From Glycine soja (taxonomy: Eukaryota > Streptophyta > Magnoliopsida > Fabales > Fabaceae): 64,000 nucleotides of DNA. Position 1 is the first letter of the stretch; each line of letters begins with the position of its first letter. Positions 47,485 to 58,320 of this stretch are shown here, one piece after another. The DNA lies in NCBI RefSeq assembly GCF_004193775.1, contig NC_041004.1, positions 1,488,001-1,552,000 on the forward strand. The letters are read 5' to 3'. Both the position numbers and the translations under genes were made by a program. Under the pieces are notes generated by a model. The model was not told the origin of the DNA. It did no database searches and was given only the letters and a program-made list of their open reading frames with translations.

Positions 47485-47560
47485 GGTCAAGTTTGAAAAC
47501 TAGGCTAGAAAGCCATTGTTATATATTGAAAAAAACACCGAACGCACCTTATATTTATTC
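47485..47560 (+). promoter_or_regulatory. W-box and TATA box of BAP-like gene 2
   Basis: GGTCAA at 47485-47490 is the reverse complement of TTGACC, a canonical W-box, about 115 bases before the ATG. A TTATATTTATTC element near 47549 can serve as TATA box. Only one W-box core is seen, unlike the other open copies. Confidence 0.35.
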
Positions 47561-47603
47561 TATTCTCATTCTTTTCACACCTAAATCACAATATCCCTAG
47601 TTC

Positions 47604-48161
47604 ATGGCAACCAAACCAAAAACTCTGGAGCTCACGGTTTTGTCCGCGGAGGGTCTCCACGTAAGGGGAAAGCCCACGCCCAACATCAAAGTGTTCGCGG
47701 TGGTTCGCGCGGAGTCAATAACGAGCCACACCACGGCCATGGTGACGACGACAACGACCAACGGGAGCGACAACGGCTTCCAGTACTTGTGGAACGACAA
47801 GTTCTGGGTGGAGCTTGGGCCTCGCGCAAGGTGCGTGACGATTGAAGTGAAGTGCAGGACGGAAACGGGAGTGGTGAGAGACGTCGGCGTGGCGAGAATT
47901 GCGGTTTCGGATTTTCTTGGAGGGTCGTCGGTGCCTGATCATTGCTTGCAGTCTTTGTGTTACAGGTTGAGGGATTGGGATGGCAGAGAAAACGGAGTCG
48001 TTAATTTCTCCGTTAGGGTGGCGCCGCCTCCTACTCCTCCGCCGCCACCTCCGCCGCCGGCGGCGGCGGAAGGTGCTGAAAGTTATTGTTCGTCGTCTAC
48101 TTCGGGTACTGGAGTTGTTACTGGCATTCCGGTTTATTGGAACAATTCGATCGACAAGTAG
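47604..48161 (+). CDS. BAP-like single C2 protein, array copy 2, with Pro run
   Basis: A single-exon frame of 185 residues. The C2 domain spans 6-140: TLELTVLSAEGLHV, FAVVRAES (31-38), YLWNDKFWVELGPRAR (61-76), VGVARIAVSDFLGG (94-107), YRLRDWDGRENGVVNFSV (120-137). There is an insertion of Thr/Asn/Gly (about 47-58) in the loop before the YLWND strand. The linker is a Pro run (141-152) followed by an Ala/Ser stretch, and the protein ends in GVVTGIPVYWNNSIDK (170-185), the conserved BAP-type tail. Calcium-binding acids are missing. G+C is high compared with the surroundings, and the opposite strand is open in part as a by-product. Two decayed relatives of this gene's 3' half follow downstream. 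Expected role: membrane-associated regulator with a copine partner (by family). Confidence 0.85.
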   Translation: MATKPKTLELTVLSAEGLHVRGKPTPNIKVFAVVRAESITSHTTAMVTTTTTNGSDNGFQYLWNDKFWVELGPRARCVTIEVKCRTETGVVRDVGVARIAVSDFLGGSSVPDHCLQSLCYRLRDWDGRENGVVNFSVRVAPPPTPPPPPPPPAAAEGAESYCSSSTSGTGVVTGIPVYWNNSIDK

Positions 48162-48189
48162 AAGAACAAGCACAACAAGCAAAATAAAA

Positions 48190-48540
48190 GTGTGTTTGAT
48201 CTGTATTTTTATTTTTTTTTTATTTTTAAAAGATTAGAATTTTAAAAATATGTTTTGTTTGATTTTTTGTTTTTTGTCTTTAATAAATAAAAATATTGAA
48301 AATGTTTTTAAACGGAAATGTATTTTTAGATTTTACCGCGTTTTTATTTTATCTAAAATAAGATTTTTTATTTCAACAAAAATACTGAAAATGAAATTTT
48401 ATTATTTTCAGTTTTTTATTCGTTTGAAAAAATATTTTGACTGGAAATGAAAACAGAAATTCAATTACACATTTTTATCATCATTTTCTATGTTCAGTAA
48501 AAGTGAAAATCAAAACAGAAAATAATCAAACCAAACACTA
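48190..48540. mobile_element. MITE inserted in the 3' UTR of array copy 2
   Basis: The terminal sequences TTTTGTTTGATTTTTTG (from about 48252) and AAAACAGAAAATAATCAAAC (to about 48536) are inverse complements with mismatches. The 3' UTR similarity to the two relics resumes only after this segment (GGAGAAAAACAATTTGGTGT near 48592), so it arrived after, or only in, this copy. Confidence 0.55.
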
Positions 48541-49387
48541 AAATTAACTAGATAGGAATTGAATCCGTACTTTTTCCTATGTTTTTGAGTTGGAGAAAAA
48601 CAATTTGGTGTATGTATACATATTCATGTTGATTTGGCTTTCTTCCCAGCATGTTTGAATCATTAATTAGAAGATTTTGGGTTATTATACGGTATATACC
48701 CCTTTCATTCTTTCTTTCTTTCTTAGAAGATCCAATTAACATTAACTAATTCATTTAAATTAAAGAAATTAGTTTGTTTATTTCATAACAATAAATATCA
48801 TTTTAAATTTATATTTTTTTTAACTACCCCTTATTACTTTAATCAAACACTTATTACATACACTCAAAATTAATGTATTTCATCAATTACTTATTGAAAT
48901 AAAATGAAATACTTTAACTAAGTTAATTCGAACAGGGCCTAGCTAAGTCGGATGATACTTGTGTAAAGGATAGGAACAAACTATTTGGCGATTTGTGTGT
49001 GTGGAAGCTGAGTAAAAACTGAGAGAGGTGTCGGAGAGCTAAAAAAAGGGGTGAGGTTCTTATAATTTTATAATTAAGTGTGTATCTATGAAATAAATGA
49101 TTCAATAACATAATTTTTCAATGTTTAATTAACTTTCAGTTATGCTTTTTCAACTTTTAATTAGTTTTGTTAAACATAATTAGTAGTTATCATATGTGTT
49201 AAATCTGGGTCTATAAGTTTTTCAAAATATTGTAAATTTGATATAACATGTGACTATAAGTTGTATTTAAGTTTTTTTAAAAATATATTGATAAGAATAT
49301 CTAATTTGCTAGCTACTTTGTGCTTGCTTTGACTACCTTTAAACCCTGCCCAAATATATTTTAGCAAAGAATATATAATTTAAGTGT
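48541..49387. other. 3' UTR remainder and spacer before relic 1
   Basis: The first 150 bases are the end of the copy-2 3' region, shared with both relics. The remainder is AT-rich with no supported gene. Confidence 0.5.
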
Positions 49388-49740
49388 TTGGGATGGAAGA
49401 GGAAACGGGGTCGTTAATTTCTCCGTTAAGGTGGTGGCGGCGGCGGCGCCGCCGCCGCCGCTGCCGGTGGGCCATGCGGGTTTCTTATAAATGCTGAGAA
49501 AGATTATTGTTGGTGGTCTTCTTCTAGTGGAGTTGTTACTGGAATTCCGGTTTCGTGGAACAACTCTTCCACAACAACTTGCAAAGGAAATGCTTGATTT
49601 GATTTCGATGAATCTGTTTGCAACTAGATAGAAGGATTATTGTTCATTATCTTTTTTCTTTCAATTTGGAAATCAATTTGGTGTGTATATATTGAAGTTG
49701 ATTTTACTTTGAATCATCAGAAGATTTGTGTTATTTTATC
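49388..49740 (+). pseudogene. Relic 1 of a BAP-like C2 gene (3' end only)
   Basis: The segment starts at the codons for WDGRGNGVVNFSVKVV, matching residues about 125-139 of copy 2, and continues with an Ala/Pro run from GCG/CCG repeats. It meets a TAA stop at about 49487 and then shifts frame by one. After that the tail [16 protein letters not shown] is still readable. The whole N-terminal C2 part is missing. Downstream bases (GAATCTGTTTGCAACTAGAT and on) match the 3' UTRs of copy 2 and relic 2. It is a truncated, stop-containing, frameshifted pseudogene. Confidence 0.85.
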
Positions 49741-51320
49741 TTTATTGCGATCTTTATGGTTTCCTTTCCAATTTAAATTTAATTTTTAAATTTATATAAT
49801 GTCTATAGAAATGTTAAATTGATATGCATATTGAATTGTTTTGATTAAATATATCGTTTTTCAAGTCACAAACCAACCTTTTGGTTAAGTTTATGTATAT
49901 TGAATTTATAACAAGACAAGGCCAATGCTAGGGTGGTACATTTTTTTTTAATGACTTTGGTGTATAAGTAGATATGATCATGTAGTGTAAGTATATATGA
50001 ATTTTGATTAAATAATTTATTTAAACAAATTATATTATGATGATCTTTATATCTTTATTATTGCAGAAAGATATTATATATGAGAGGATAGAATTGAAGA
50101 TGTCTTATCCTCGTTCAAGGTGATATTTTTCCTAGTCCATCAAAGACCAAATAAAATGAGAGAAATTATATTACCGCATGTTTTTAGTTTAGACTAAGAA
50201 AATCAACGATAGCTATAATCATCTCAAACCACCCAATAAGAGTAACTGATAACAAAATATTATTTTTAACACATTTTTCTACTATCCATTAAAGTTGATT
50301 AGAAATGATAATATTTTATGATTTTCAATTTTTGTTTAATAAGTCCCACGTAGGATTATAATTCTGTGTACTAGTTTTTAAGTAAATTTGAACTAATAAG
50401 AAAAGGTATGCTAGAAGGAGTATTTTCCAATTGATTTAACAACATCAAAATCTGTCTATGTGATAGTATTTTAATATTATACTCGCTATATTTTTCATTA
50501 TACATCTTCATTTGTAAAAATGTTTTTTTATCTTATCTCTCTCTATTATCTTCTGGATATTATTTGGTATTTTTATCTCTAAGATATGATCATATTTTAA
50601 TATATATACATATATATAAATAAAAGGATCAAATTACATTCATATAACTTTAATAATTATTATATAATTTTTATAATTTGATATAAAATGTAATTTTTAT
50701 TGATTCAATCATTAAATTATATTTACGTATTATTAAAATTATTTATGTAAAATTTTATCAAAATTGAACAACAAAAAAGTAATCAGATTATCCATATTTA
50801 AAAATATTTATATTATGTTGATTTTAATTTATATAAAAGAAATAATAAATGATTTTTTATTAATATGAAATTTTGTATATATTATTTATGCGAACAAAAC
50901 TTTTAATCTAACGACAAATTTTAAGAAAATATTATTCAATTGAAAGTTACCAAATAATGTAATAATTATAAAAGTTACATGGGTTAAATTTGATTTCTCC
51001 TCTCTCTATATATGTATATGATTATTTTTTTGTTATTATTTAATTTTAATAAAATTTGACACGAACGATCTTGATCATACATAGATATAATTCAATGTTA
51101 GATAAATAAAAATATGAAGTTATATATATAATATGGTTTAAATGCAATATATAGAGTTAACATGAGAAAAGTTATATAGAGTCTGATTGAATATAAGGTT
51201 TGAAGAGTTTTTTTTATATATAAAAAAAAACTTTTTATCTTCAATAAAAAAACTTTCAAAAACACTTTTGATTTATATAAAAAATGCTAATAAAAGTGTT
51301 TGAGAAATTGGATTTCTCTT
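49741..51320. other. AT-rich spacer between relics 1 and 2
   Basis: No gene is supported. A short hairpin (CAAAAACACTTTT with AAAAGTGTTTGAG, 51266-51305) lies directly before relic 2. Confidence 0.5.
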
Positions 51321-51324
51321 AATT

Positions 51325-51436
51325 GAACGTGGAGTGGAATTGCTGAACTGTAGTGATGGAGTCATTAATTAATGTAGTGGCAGTGGTATGCTGAAAAGAA
51401 AATGATGCATGTACATACAACTGTTAATGCTGGAAA

Positions 51437-51520
<84 letters not shown>

Positions 51521-51725
51521 AATGATCCTTTTTATTCGTCCAGTGGAGTTGTCACTGGCATTTGACAACAAGCACGAGCAATGTTTGGTTTGTTCAATCT
51601 GCTTACAACTAGATACGACTTTTGTTTATTATTTTCTTTTTTCGGTGGAAAACAATATGGTGTGTACAGATAATTATTAGGTTCATGATTTGACTTTGGT
51701 GAATCATTACGGGTTTGTATTGTTG
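51325..51725 (+). pseudogene. Relic 2 of a BAP-like C2 gene, split by a TA microsatellite
   Basis: Traces in order against relic 1 are: GATGGAGTCATTAAT (the NGVVN region), GTTAATGCTGGAAAGAAAATTAT (the linker, described in parts: AATGCTG and GAAAG), then a long TA run, then AGTGGAGTTGTCACTGGCAT (the GVVTGI tail) followed at once by TGA. The 3' UTR similarity CAATCTGCTTACAACTAGAT follows, up to about 51725. The N-terminal C2 part is gone and no frame survives. It is older or faster-decaying than relic 1. Confidence 0.7.
51443..51517. repeat. Long TA microsatellite inside relic 2
   Basis: About 37 uninterrupted TA units. It occupies the place of the Ser-rich linker codons of relic 1, between the AATGCTG linker trace and the GVVTG tail trace. 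Both strands are open through it only because TA repeats encode Tyr-Ile. Confidence 0.95.
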
Positions 51726-54289
51726 GAAGGAAAGGAAAAAAAGTTGAGAAAATAGAATAAATGAAAATAGAGATGAGAAAAATCGAATGAGTATATTTAT
51801 AAAAGGAGATATATTTTTGTAGAAAAAGCTTGTGAAGTATTTTATTTACGAGTTTTATATATAAAGCAAAAAGTCTAACACAAAATTTAAATATTAATAT
51901 TATTTTAATCTTAAAATCAAACTCCTAACTTCCTAAATCTAAAAGATAAGATCAAATCCTTATCTTTATCTAAACAAATTTTATATTTATAATATTTTTA
52001 AATTTAAATAATATCCTAAAAATTTAAAACAAATAACATTATTCCATTCTAAACTAAAAACATCAGGTATATTCTTAACATGTAGACACAACTATTTTTT
52101 TTTTTATCTCTTTTCAGAAGAAGAAAAAAAACTATTTTTACCTCTACTAGTAGTGTATCTATCTCCTCGATAAAATCAGATAATGTTATTAATATGTCAA
52201 TAGATTACACTTTCAGAAATGAAGTTAATTTAAAACATAATTTCAGTAACTAATAGGAATCTTTTTGGGAAATATATATTAAAATCGGTACAATGAAAAA
52301 TAAACAATACTTAGAAGAAAAGGATTAACTAACAGTCATTTTACTAATAATTTATGTCTCTTATTTTATCTGTTCAATAATACAAATTTGTCCCTTTTCG
52401 ATTTCGTTTACTTGTTGTTCAGTCAATTCAAATTTGGTCATTCATATTTACCTTAAAATTTAAAATCTTTGTTAAACTAAAGACTCTCATATTATTCTCG
52501 AATTTACACGCGCTATTGATAAATTGAAATATATTTTTTTTTGGAAGAATTCGGAAGTTTTGATTCAAAGTCTTAAATTAGTATTTATAATAAAACCGTG
52601 AATTTTTTTAATTAAGAACCCGAAACAATTTTATAAAAAGTATCCCATACAAATTAAATGATACAATGAATGAGACTTTTTTAAGTATAGAATGTTTTTT
52701 TTAGGGCAATGACTGAAAAAGTCAATTGAGCAATAATATAAAAATGAATAATCACATTAAATCAAGAATAAATTATATTTTAAAAATATGAATTAAACAT
52801 ACTTAAACATTAATTTGATTGAAAAATTTTATTTTTAAATAAAAAAATACATGCATTTTAAATTTATAAATTTGAGAAATACGAGAAATGAGTCTAGTCA
52901 ATGAAGGATTACTTTATTGTTAGTTTGAATTCATCTTATTAGATTTATTTAATATTGATTGATTTTAATTATGAATTATAAAAATACCAAAAGCAAGAAT
53001 TTTTTATTGAATTAGTAATTAAGGAATAAAAGAATATCAATTTGATTTGATAGACAAAAAAAATAGTTAGTAAAGAAAAACATGTTACAAATTGAAAAAA
53101 TGAAGTGATCGAAATTTTACATGAACATAAAAATATGGATAAAAAAATATTTTACTTTAAAAATGTAAGCTCAAAAACTGTAATGTGTTGCCGTGTTGGT
53201 CTCAAACACAAGCAAATACCTTGTAAAAAACAAACAGAAGTAAATAATTTACCTTATTTAATGAGAGTTCTATATATATCTAACATATCTTTCATTTAAT
53301 ATATAGAAATTTATTTTCAATTACTCTTTTCTATGAATGAAAACGGGTGGGATTGAACATAAGTAGCTAGTGACTTCCCATTACCCGTCTAACTGGGAAA
53401 ACCGTGTCACTTATATGTCAGGTATCTATGTAAAAATTATCCCTGAATTTTTTTTATACCTGCGAGTGAGTATCCATGAATACTTCAAATAAAGTATTTT
53501 ATACTCATCAGGATATTTTTTAAAAAAGACGATTCTTATAAAAGACACTTTATTAAATAGACCCTTTATTTGCTACAATTTTTATTTTTTTAAAAAAAAA
53601 TCATATCGTTTTCATATTTGGTATGTAAAGATTACATGTCTTTAATGAAAGAAATAAAAAATCGTACTGTAAAAAGATCAAAGTAATAAGAAGAATATTA
53701 TATATGGTGTAATTTTGAATATCTTGGATCAAATTCCTCCTAGTAAAATCAATCTCAACAACAGTAATTAATGAATTAGCAGGCAATAGATATCTGAGGG
53801 TATGGATATACTATGATACTTGTTACCTACTCGTTAATGAGTGGATAAAATAAACCCATATCTATTATTTATAAGTATTCATTTAAATTATTTATCTTTT
53901 ATTTTTTATATCAAGTTTTAAGAAATGGTGATTTAGAAAAATAGTTAATGCTCCACTAGTTAAAGAATTAAAATAATTTTTCTATTAAAAATCATACCAA
54001 AATTATTTTGCGGATTCCAATAAAATAGTTCACATTTATCAGATAAAATTGTTACAATTAAATGTTACTAGTTAATTTTTTAAATAACTAAACAAATTTC
54101 TTAATTAGTATGTAAAATAATTTTTTTATTATGTTTAAGATAACAGTACTCCCTTAGTCTAATAATTTTTCTCAGAAAATTTAATTGAGAGAGTTTTATA
54201 ATTAAGAACGAAGGAAGAGTTCACGAATCAGATTGTTCCAAGGTAATTGCATTAAACTTTCCCATAAAATTATAAAACTATTATACAAT
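51726..54289. other. AT-rich spacer between relic 2 and array copy 3
   Basis: About 2.5 kb with no supported gene. Short open frames here are AT-rich chance frames. From about 54290 the sequence is shared with the upstream region of copy 5. Confidence 0.5.
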
Positions 54290-54856
54290 TAACGCAGATT
54301 CCAGAGCAAGGAACATATACAATTGGGTGCATTATTGAAATTTCTGTATTGAAGGAGTCGTCATAGACTCATTGTTTTTTTCCCTCAAGTCATAGACTCG
54401 TACACATGCAAACTTTTCGTGGAAACAAGCGTGTACGTAATTAATGCCAGGCCAAATTAAATTTCCCAGAGATTACCACGTTAGTCATATAGTAAATTGT
54501 AAACATAGTAAAGTTTATGGTCAATGTCAACCTCTTATTCTCTCTTGGTATTTACACGGTAACAAACATCGTAGTTTTTCCCCTTAAAATACTTAACACG
54601 ACTACGTGTTATAAGTTGTAAATGTTTCTTCAATTTCTTCCTTTCTTTCCTCACCTTTTCATATCCAATTCTTCTACTTAAACCCCCCACTCTCTTCCTT
54701 CCCTTTCATCCTAAACATTAACCTTTCTTTTTACTACAAACACAAAGTTATACACTACTCAACACTCATCATACATTCTTTGCTCTTTACTTACGTACAA
54801 CATACTACAAAGTTGTGTCTAGATATCTACTTTGGTACACTAAAATTCTCATAGAT
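54290..54856 (+). promoter_or_regulatory. Duplicated promoter of array copy 3
   Basis: This upstream block is homologous to the one before copy 5 (about 60970-61449). Shared pieces are CAGAGCAAGGAACAT versus CCACAGCAAGGAACAT, two adjacent GTCAA W-box cores (54520-54524 and 54526-54530), TACGTGTT (a G-box-like ACGTG) and CTACTTAAACCCC in the TATA position near 54676. The promoter was therefore copied with the gene. Confidence 0.6.
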
Positions 54857-55399
54857 ATGGAGGCAAAACCACAAGCACGAACCCTAGAGATCACCGTTAT
54901 GTCGGGAGAAAACATATGTGTGGATCGAAGTTCTGGGGCGGAGAACGTGTATGTTGTTGTTCGTGCCGAATCTCTAAATTCTTGCACGACAAAAACGGTG
55001 AATGAAGATAAGGGAGTGCATGCATGGAATGAGAAACTCTTATTAGACATTCCTACACATGCAAGGTCGGTTACGTTTGAGGTGCAATGCAAGAAATATA
55101 AAGGGGTTCGCCCTATAGGGGTAGCAAGGATAGCACTTTCGGATTTTCTTAGTAACGATACTAAGATTGTGTCGGAAAGTGTGCCTCAAATGTATTGTTA
55201 CGGATTGAGGAATTGGGAAGGTCGACAAAACGGTGTTATTCATTTCTCAGTGAAGGTGGTGTCACTAGCTGGCGATAAATATTTGTGTTCAGAGACAAAA
55301 CAAGAAAAAGACATAATAGGAATTGAGCATTCCAGTTTGGTGGAGTTACCAAAGTGTTCCTGTTTGAAGTTTTTTTTCCCCATTTTTAGATGGAGATAA
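54857..55399 (+). CDS. BAP-like single C2 protein, array copy 3, altered C-terminus
   Basis: A 180-residue frame from the ATG at 54857. I prefer it to the ATG at 54815 because the sister gene starts at the equivalent codon (ME-KPQARTLEI in both). The C2 domain (residues 8-135) is intact: EITVMSGENI, VYVVVRAES (31-39), HAWNEKLLLDIPTHARS (55-71), RPIGVARIALSDFLSN (85-100), NGVIHFSVKVV. After EH at 157-158 the frame departs from copy 5. Relative to copy 5, 56 bases are missing, so the IPVWWSYQ tail is read in another frame as a basic Phe-rich end. An in-frame 15-base loss lies just before. The protein may still work as a C2 module but lacks the BAP tail. It could be in early decay. Confidence 0.8.
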   Translation: MEAKPQARTLEITVMSGENICVDRSSGAENVYVVVRAESLNSCTTKTVNEDKGVHAWNEKLLLDIPTHARSVTFEVQCKKYKGVRPIGVARIALSDFLSNDTKIVSESVPQMYCYGLRNWEGRQNGVIHFSVKVVSLAGDKYLCSETKQEKDIIGIEHSSLVELPKCSCLKFFFPIFRWR

Positions 55400-57467
55400 T
55401 TAAAATTCTCTATTTACATGTTTTATATCATATTACACAATGTTATTTGCAATTAATGTTTTCACTATAATTTTAAAAATGATATGTAATCCTGAGTAAT
55501 TTAAGATAATGTGAGTATTATCTAATTTATTAAATTTATATCAAGGGCAATTATCATTATTTAATTCTGATAAAAAGTCAAATTTTTTGAATAATATCAT
55601 AGTCTCAAGTAAAATATATTTGTCTCTACTTTGGGTGAGCATCTTCCCTTATGCTTATGCTAGAATAATTTAATCTTAACCTAATTTGAAGTATTTTTAT
55701 CTTTGTCTTGAGAAAACTATCTTTAATTCACTCATCTTAATCTTAACTAAAGTATCTCTAATTTAACTTTAGACAAAATAATTTAACTTTTAACTCTCAA
55801 GTAATTTTACCTCGATTAGAATATTTTTAACTGGTCTCTACCAAAGTAATTTCATCTTTGCTTCAATTAGAATATTTTGACTTCAACCTAAGTCGATCTA
55901 AGTAGGAAGTTTCTCATATCTAATAGTTACCTATATACTCTAACCAAATTACAACAACTCATGCACAATGATAAATCATCAAAGTTGGATTCCCTTAAAT
56001 TAATTTATAAATGATATTATGTTTGCAAGCATAGAAGCTATGAGAGATAAGAATAAAAATTAATATCCTCGAATACATTTTATTTAAAGGTTAGGTAAAT
56101 TTTAAGAATATATTTTTAATGTTGTAATATAAATTAAAACAACAAGTATATTAAAAAATTATTTTAAAAATTCATTAAGTTGATTAAAAGCTATTTTATT
56201 GAAAATCTCTAAAGATTAAAAAAAAATTTATAATTACATTTAAGTGCAATATTAATATAATAATGGATATAATAATTTATCAAAATATTAGAGTGCACAA
56301 ATGGATAAAAAAAGTATTTAAAATGAAATTAAGCATAGAATAATACTTAAATATATTTTTTGTCTTCACAATTTAACATTTTTTTATTTTTGTTGTCTCT
56401 ATAAATATATATTTTTTGTTTTAATCCTTGTAAAATGTTTTATTTTCCATGCATAAAGTATTTTAGATAACACTTTGAACAGTAAAATAAAGTGTTTTAA
56501 ACATAGAAAAAATATTATTTAAAATACTTTAAGAATAAAAAATAAAATAATCACATTTTGCAAGCACTAAAACAAAAATGAAAAAAATGATAAATTATAC
56601 AGATAAAAAATATTTTTAAGCTTAAAAAAAATGAACTTAAAAAACCATCATTGAGAGGAATCCAACCCATCATCACATAACAATAATATAGAACAACTCT
56701 GTTACAAGACATAGGAAAACCAAACGGTTTTCTTCCATTTTCAACACCGAACAAAGTGCTTTAGATCACCAAAATTTCAGAAGAAATGATTTCTAGTTGA
56801 TTTCTAATTTTATTTTCGATTAAAAGCATTTGAAACATGGTACTCATACATCTATTCTTCACTCTTTCTCCATTACCGAACTGCACTCTTCTCAATTGAG
56901 AATGCATGAGCTTCTCATTCAAATCGCTACACAAAAACGCAGATCTGCGACGGGGGTTTCTCATTCGCAACACAAAAACGCAAATCTAGGATGGGGGTAT
57001 TCGAATCCCAACACAAAATTAAAATGCAAATCTGGGTTTGGGATATTCGAGTCACAACACAAAAAATACAGATTTGGATTGAGACCGACTCAGAGGTTCT
57101 TGATGGTGCCACAAACTTGATTTTTATAAGGATGTTTCTGATGATATTGTGACGAAAACCTTATTCGATCACTCATAAAATTTTTCATTAATATTAATGT
57201 TAATAATTTGGTTATAATTAATTTAAAAGAAAAAATATTAAATTGTAATTATTATTTTTTTCATAAAACTCGGATATAATTTCATTTAGAAGTGTCTTAA
57301 TATATTGGTGCATGTGAATGAGAGTACCAAAATCCTTCAGAATGTAAAGGTTCTGAAGAGTTGCTCATTAATTAATCTTCCCAAAGATACCAAGTTACCA
57401 ACCAAACAAATACTCTCTGGTGTCATCAATATCTTCCAAAAATTCTGCCGCGGATGTGCAAATCACT
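55400..57467. other. AT-rich spacer between array copies 3 and 4
   Basis: About 2 kb with a four-copy minisatellite at 56929-57090 and no supported gene. Confidence 0.5.
56929..57090. repeat. Four-copy degenerate minisatellite
   Basis: Units begin ACACAAAA and contain a GCA-A/G-ATCTG-like core and a GGG-T/A-TTC segment. Unit 1 is 56929-56969 (41 bases), unit 2 is 56970-57010 (41), unit 3 is 57011-57056 (46) and unit 4, partial, starts at 57057. A frame of 96 codons reads through it (56830-57120) but with no recognisable domain. Confidence 0.75.
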
Positions 57468-57615
57468 AGTCAAAGTCGAAAGTCAAAAAGTCCATAAACA
57501 CGTTACTGAAAAACACCGAAACAAACTCATCATTTTCTCTCTCTTTTCCTCGTTCCCTCCCTCATCACATTCGATCGAATCCTATTATTATTACATGTAC
57601 TATACCTCTATAAAA
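57468..57615 (+). promoter_or_regulatory. Paired W-boxes and TATA box of array copy 4
   Basis: AGTCAA at 57468-57473 and again at 57481-57486 are two TTGACT W-boxes 13 bases apart, about 320 bases upstream of the ATG. CTATAAAA at 57608-57615 is a good TATA box. Confidence 0.45.
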
Positions 57616-57795
57616 ACACACTTCACCCCAATTCTTCCCTTACAACAAATTTAAACCCTCTTCACCTTTCTTCTCTCCTTACAACAAACCAAACCACTTA
57701 AAGTTTTAAACACACTTACAAAATCATAGTTACAATTACACACTTTCACTAGCTATTACACTTTTTGAGGGTTTTTTTTTTCTTCTACTATATAT

Positions 57796-58320
57796 ATGGG
57801 GGCAAGCTCGGGTACAGTACTAGAGATCACAGTTATATCATGCGAAAACCTTCGTGTCACGGAGGATCCGTACGTTGTCGTTAGGGCAGAGTCCTTAAAG
57901 TGTTGCACCACGAAGATGGCGAAAGATAGTGGGAGCAACAAAACGGGTTTGTTTTCGTGGAACGAGAAGTTGATGCTGAACATGCCCATGCATGCAAGGT
58001 CCATCACGTTCGAGGTGCAATGCAACAGGTTCAAGGGTCTTCGACCCGTCGGGGTGGCAAGAATTGCGGTTTCCGATTTTCTCGGCGGCGCTGCCGTGTC
58101 GGAAAATTGCTTGCATGAGTTGAGTTACCGGCTGAGGGACTGGGAAGGGAAGGGAAACGGGGTGATTCATTTCGGGGTGAGGGTGGTGCCGCCGGAGGAA
58201 CGTTCGAATGCTGCCGTGAAACCGGTGAAGGGAATGACGGTGAGTAAGGATTCCGGTGATTATAAGTCAAATGAAGTTGTTGGTGTCCCGTTTTGGTGGA
58301 ACTACCCTAACGTTATTTGA
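57796..58320 (+). CDS. BAP-like single C2 protein, array copy 4
   Basis: A single-exon frame of 174 residues. The C2 domain spans 8-132: VLEITVISCENLRV, then EDPYVVVRAES (23-33), FSWNEKLMLNMPMHARS (53-69), RPVGVARIAVSDFLGG (83-98), YRLRDWEGKGNGVIHFGVRV (111-130). It is the only array copy that keeps DPYV in loop 1. Loop 3 still lacks the acidic cluster, so calcium binding is unlikely to be full. The linker is short and basic (VKPVKGMTVSKDSG), and the end VVGVPFWWNY (161-170) is the BAP-type tail. Expected partner by family is a BON1-like copine at the plasma membrane. Intact and probably expressed, with a clear TATA box and W-box pair upstream. Confidence 0.87.
   Translation: MGASSGTVLEITVISCENLRVTEDPYVVVRAESLKCCTTKMAKDSGSNKTGLFSWNEKLMLNMPMHARSITFEVQCNRFKGLRPVGVARIAVSDFLGGAAVSENCLHELSYRLRDWEGKGNGVIHFGVRVVPPEERSNAAVKPVKGMTVSKDSGDYKSNEVVGVPFWWNYPNVI

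Larger units (their letters stand above)
44487..47603. other. AT-rich spacer between tRNA-Gly and array copy 2
   Basis: About 3.1 kb with microsatellites AAT (45632-45670) and TA (45687-45730) and no supported gene. The last 120 bases carry the promoter of copy 2. Confidence 0.5.

Noticed and set aside
47715..48182. Minus-strand 155-codon frame opposite array copy 2
   Set aside because: It is a GC-rich antisense shadow made of Arg-rich reverse Pro/Ala codons with no domain.
51365..51680. Tyr-Ile repeat frames on both strands
   Set aside because: They are translations of the TA microsatellite within relic 2.
54815..54856. Upstream ATG of array copy 3
   Set aside because: It adds 14 residues that are not conserved in start position with the family. 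The ATG at 54857 matches copy 5.
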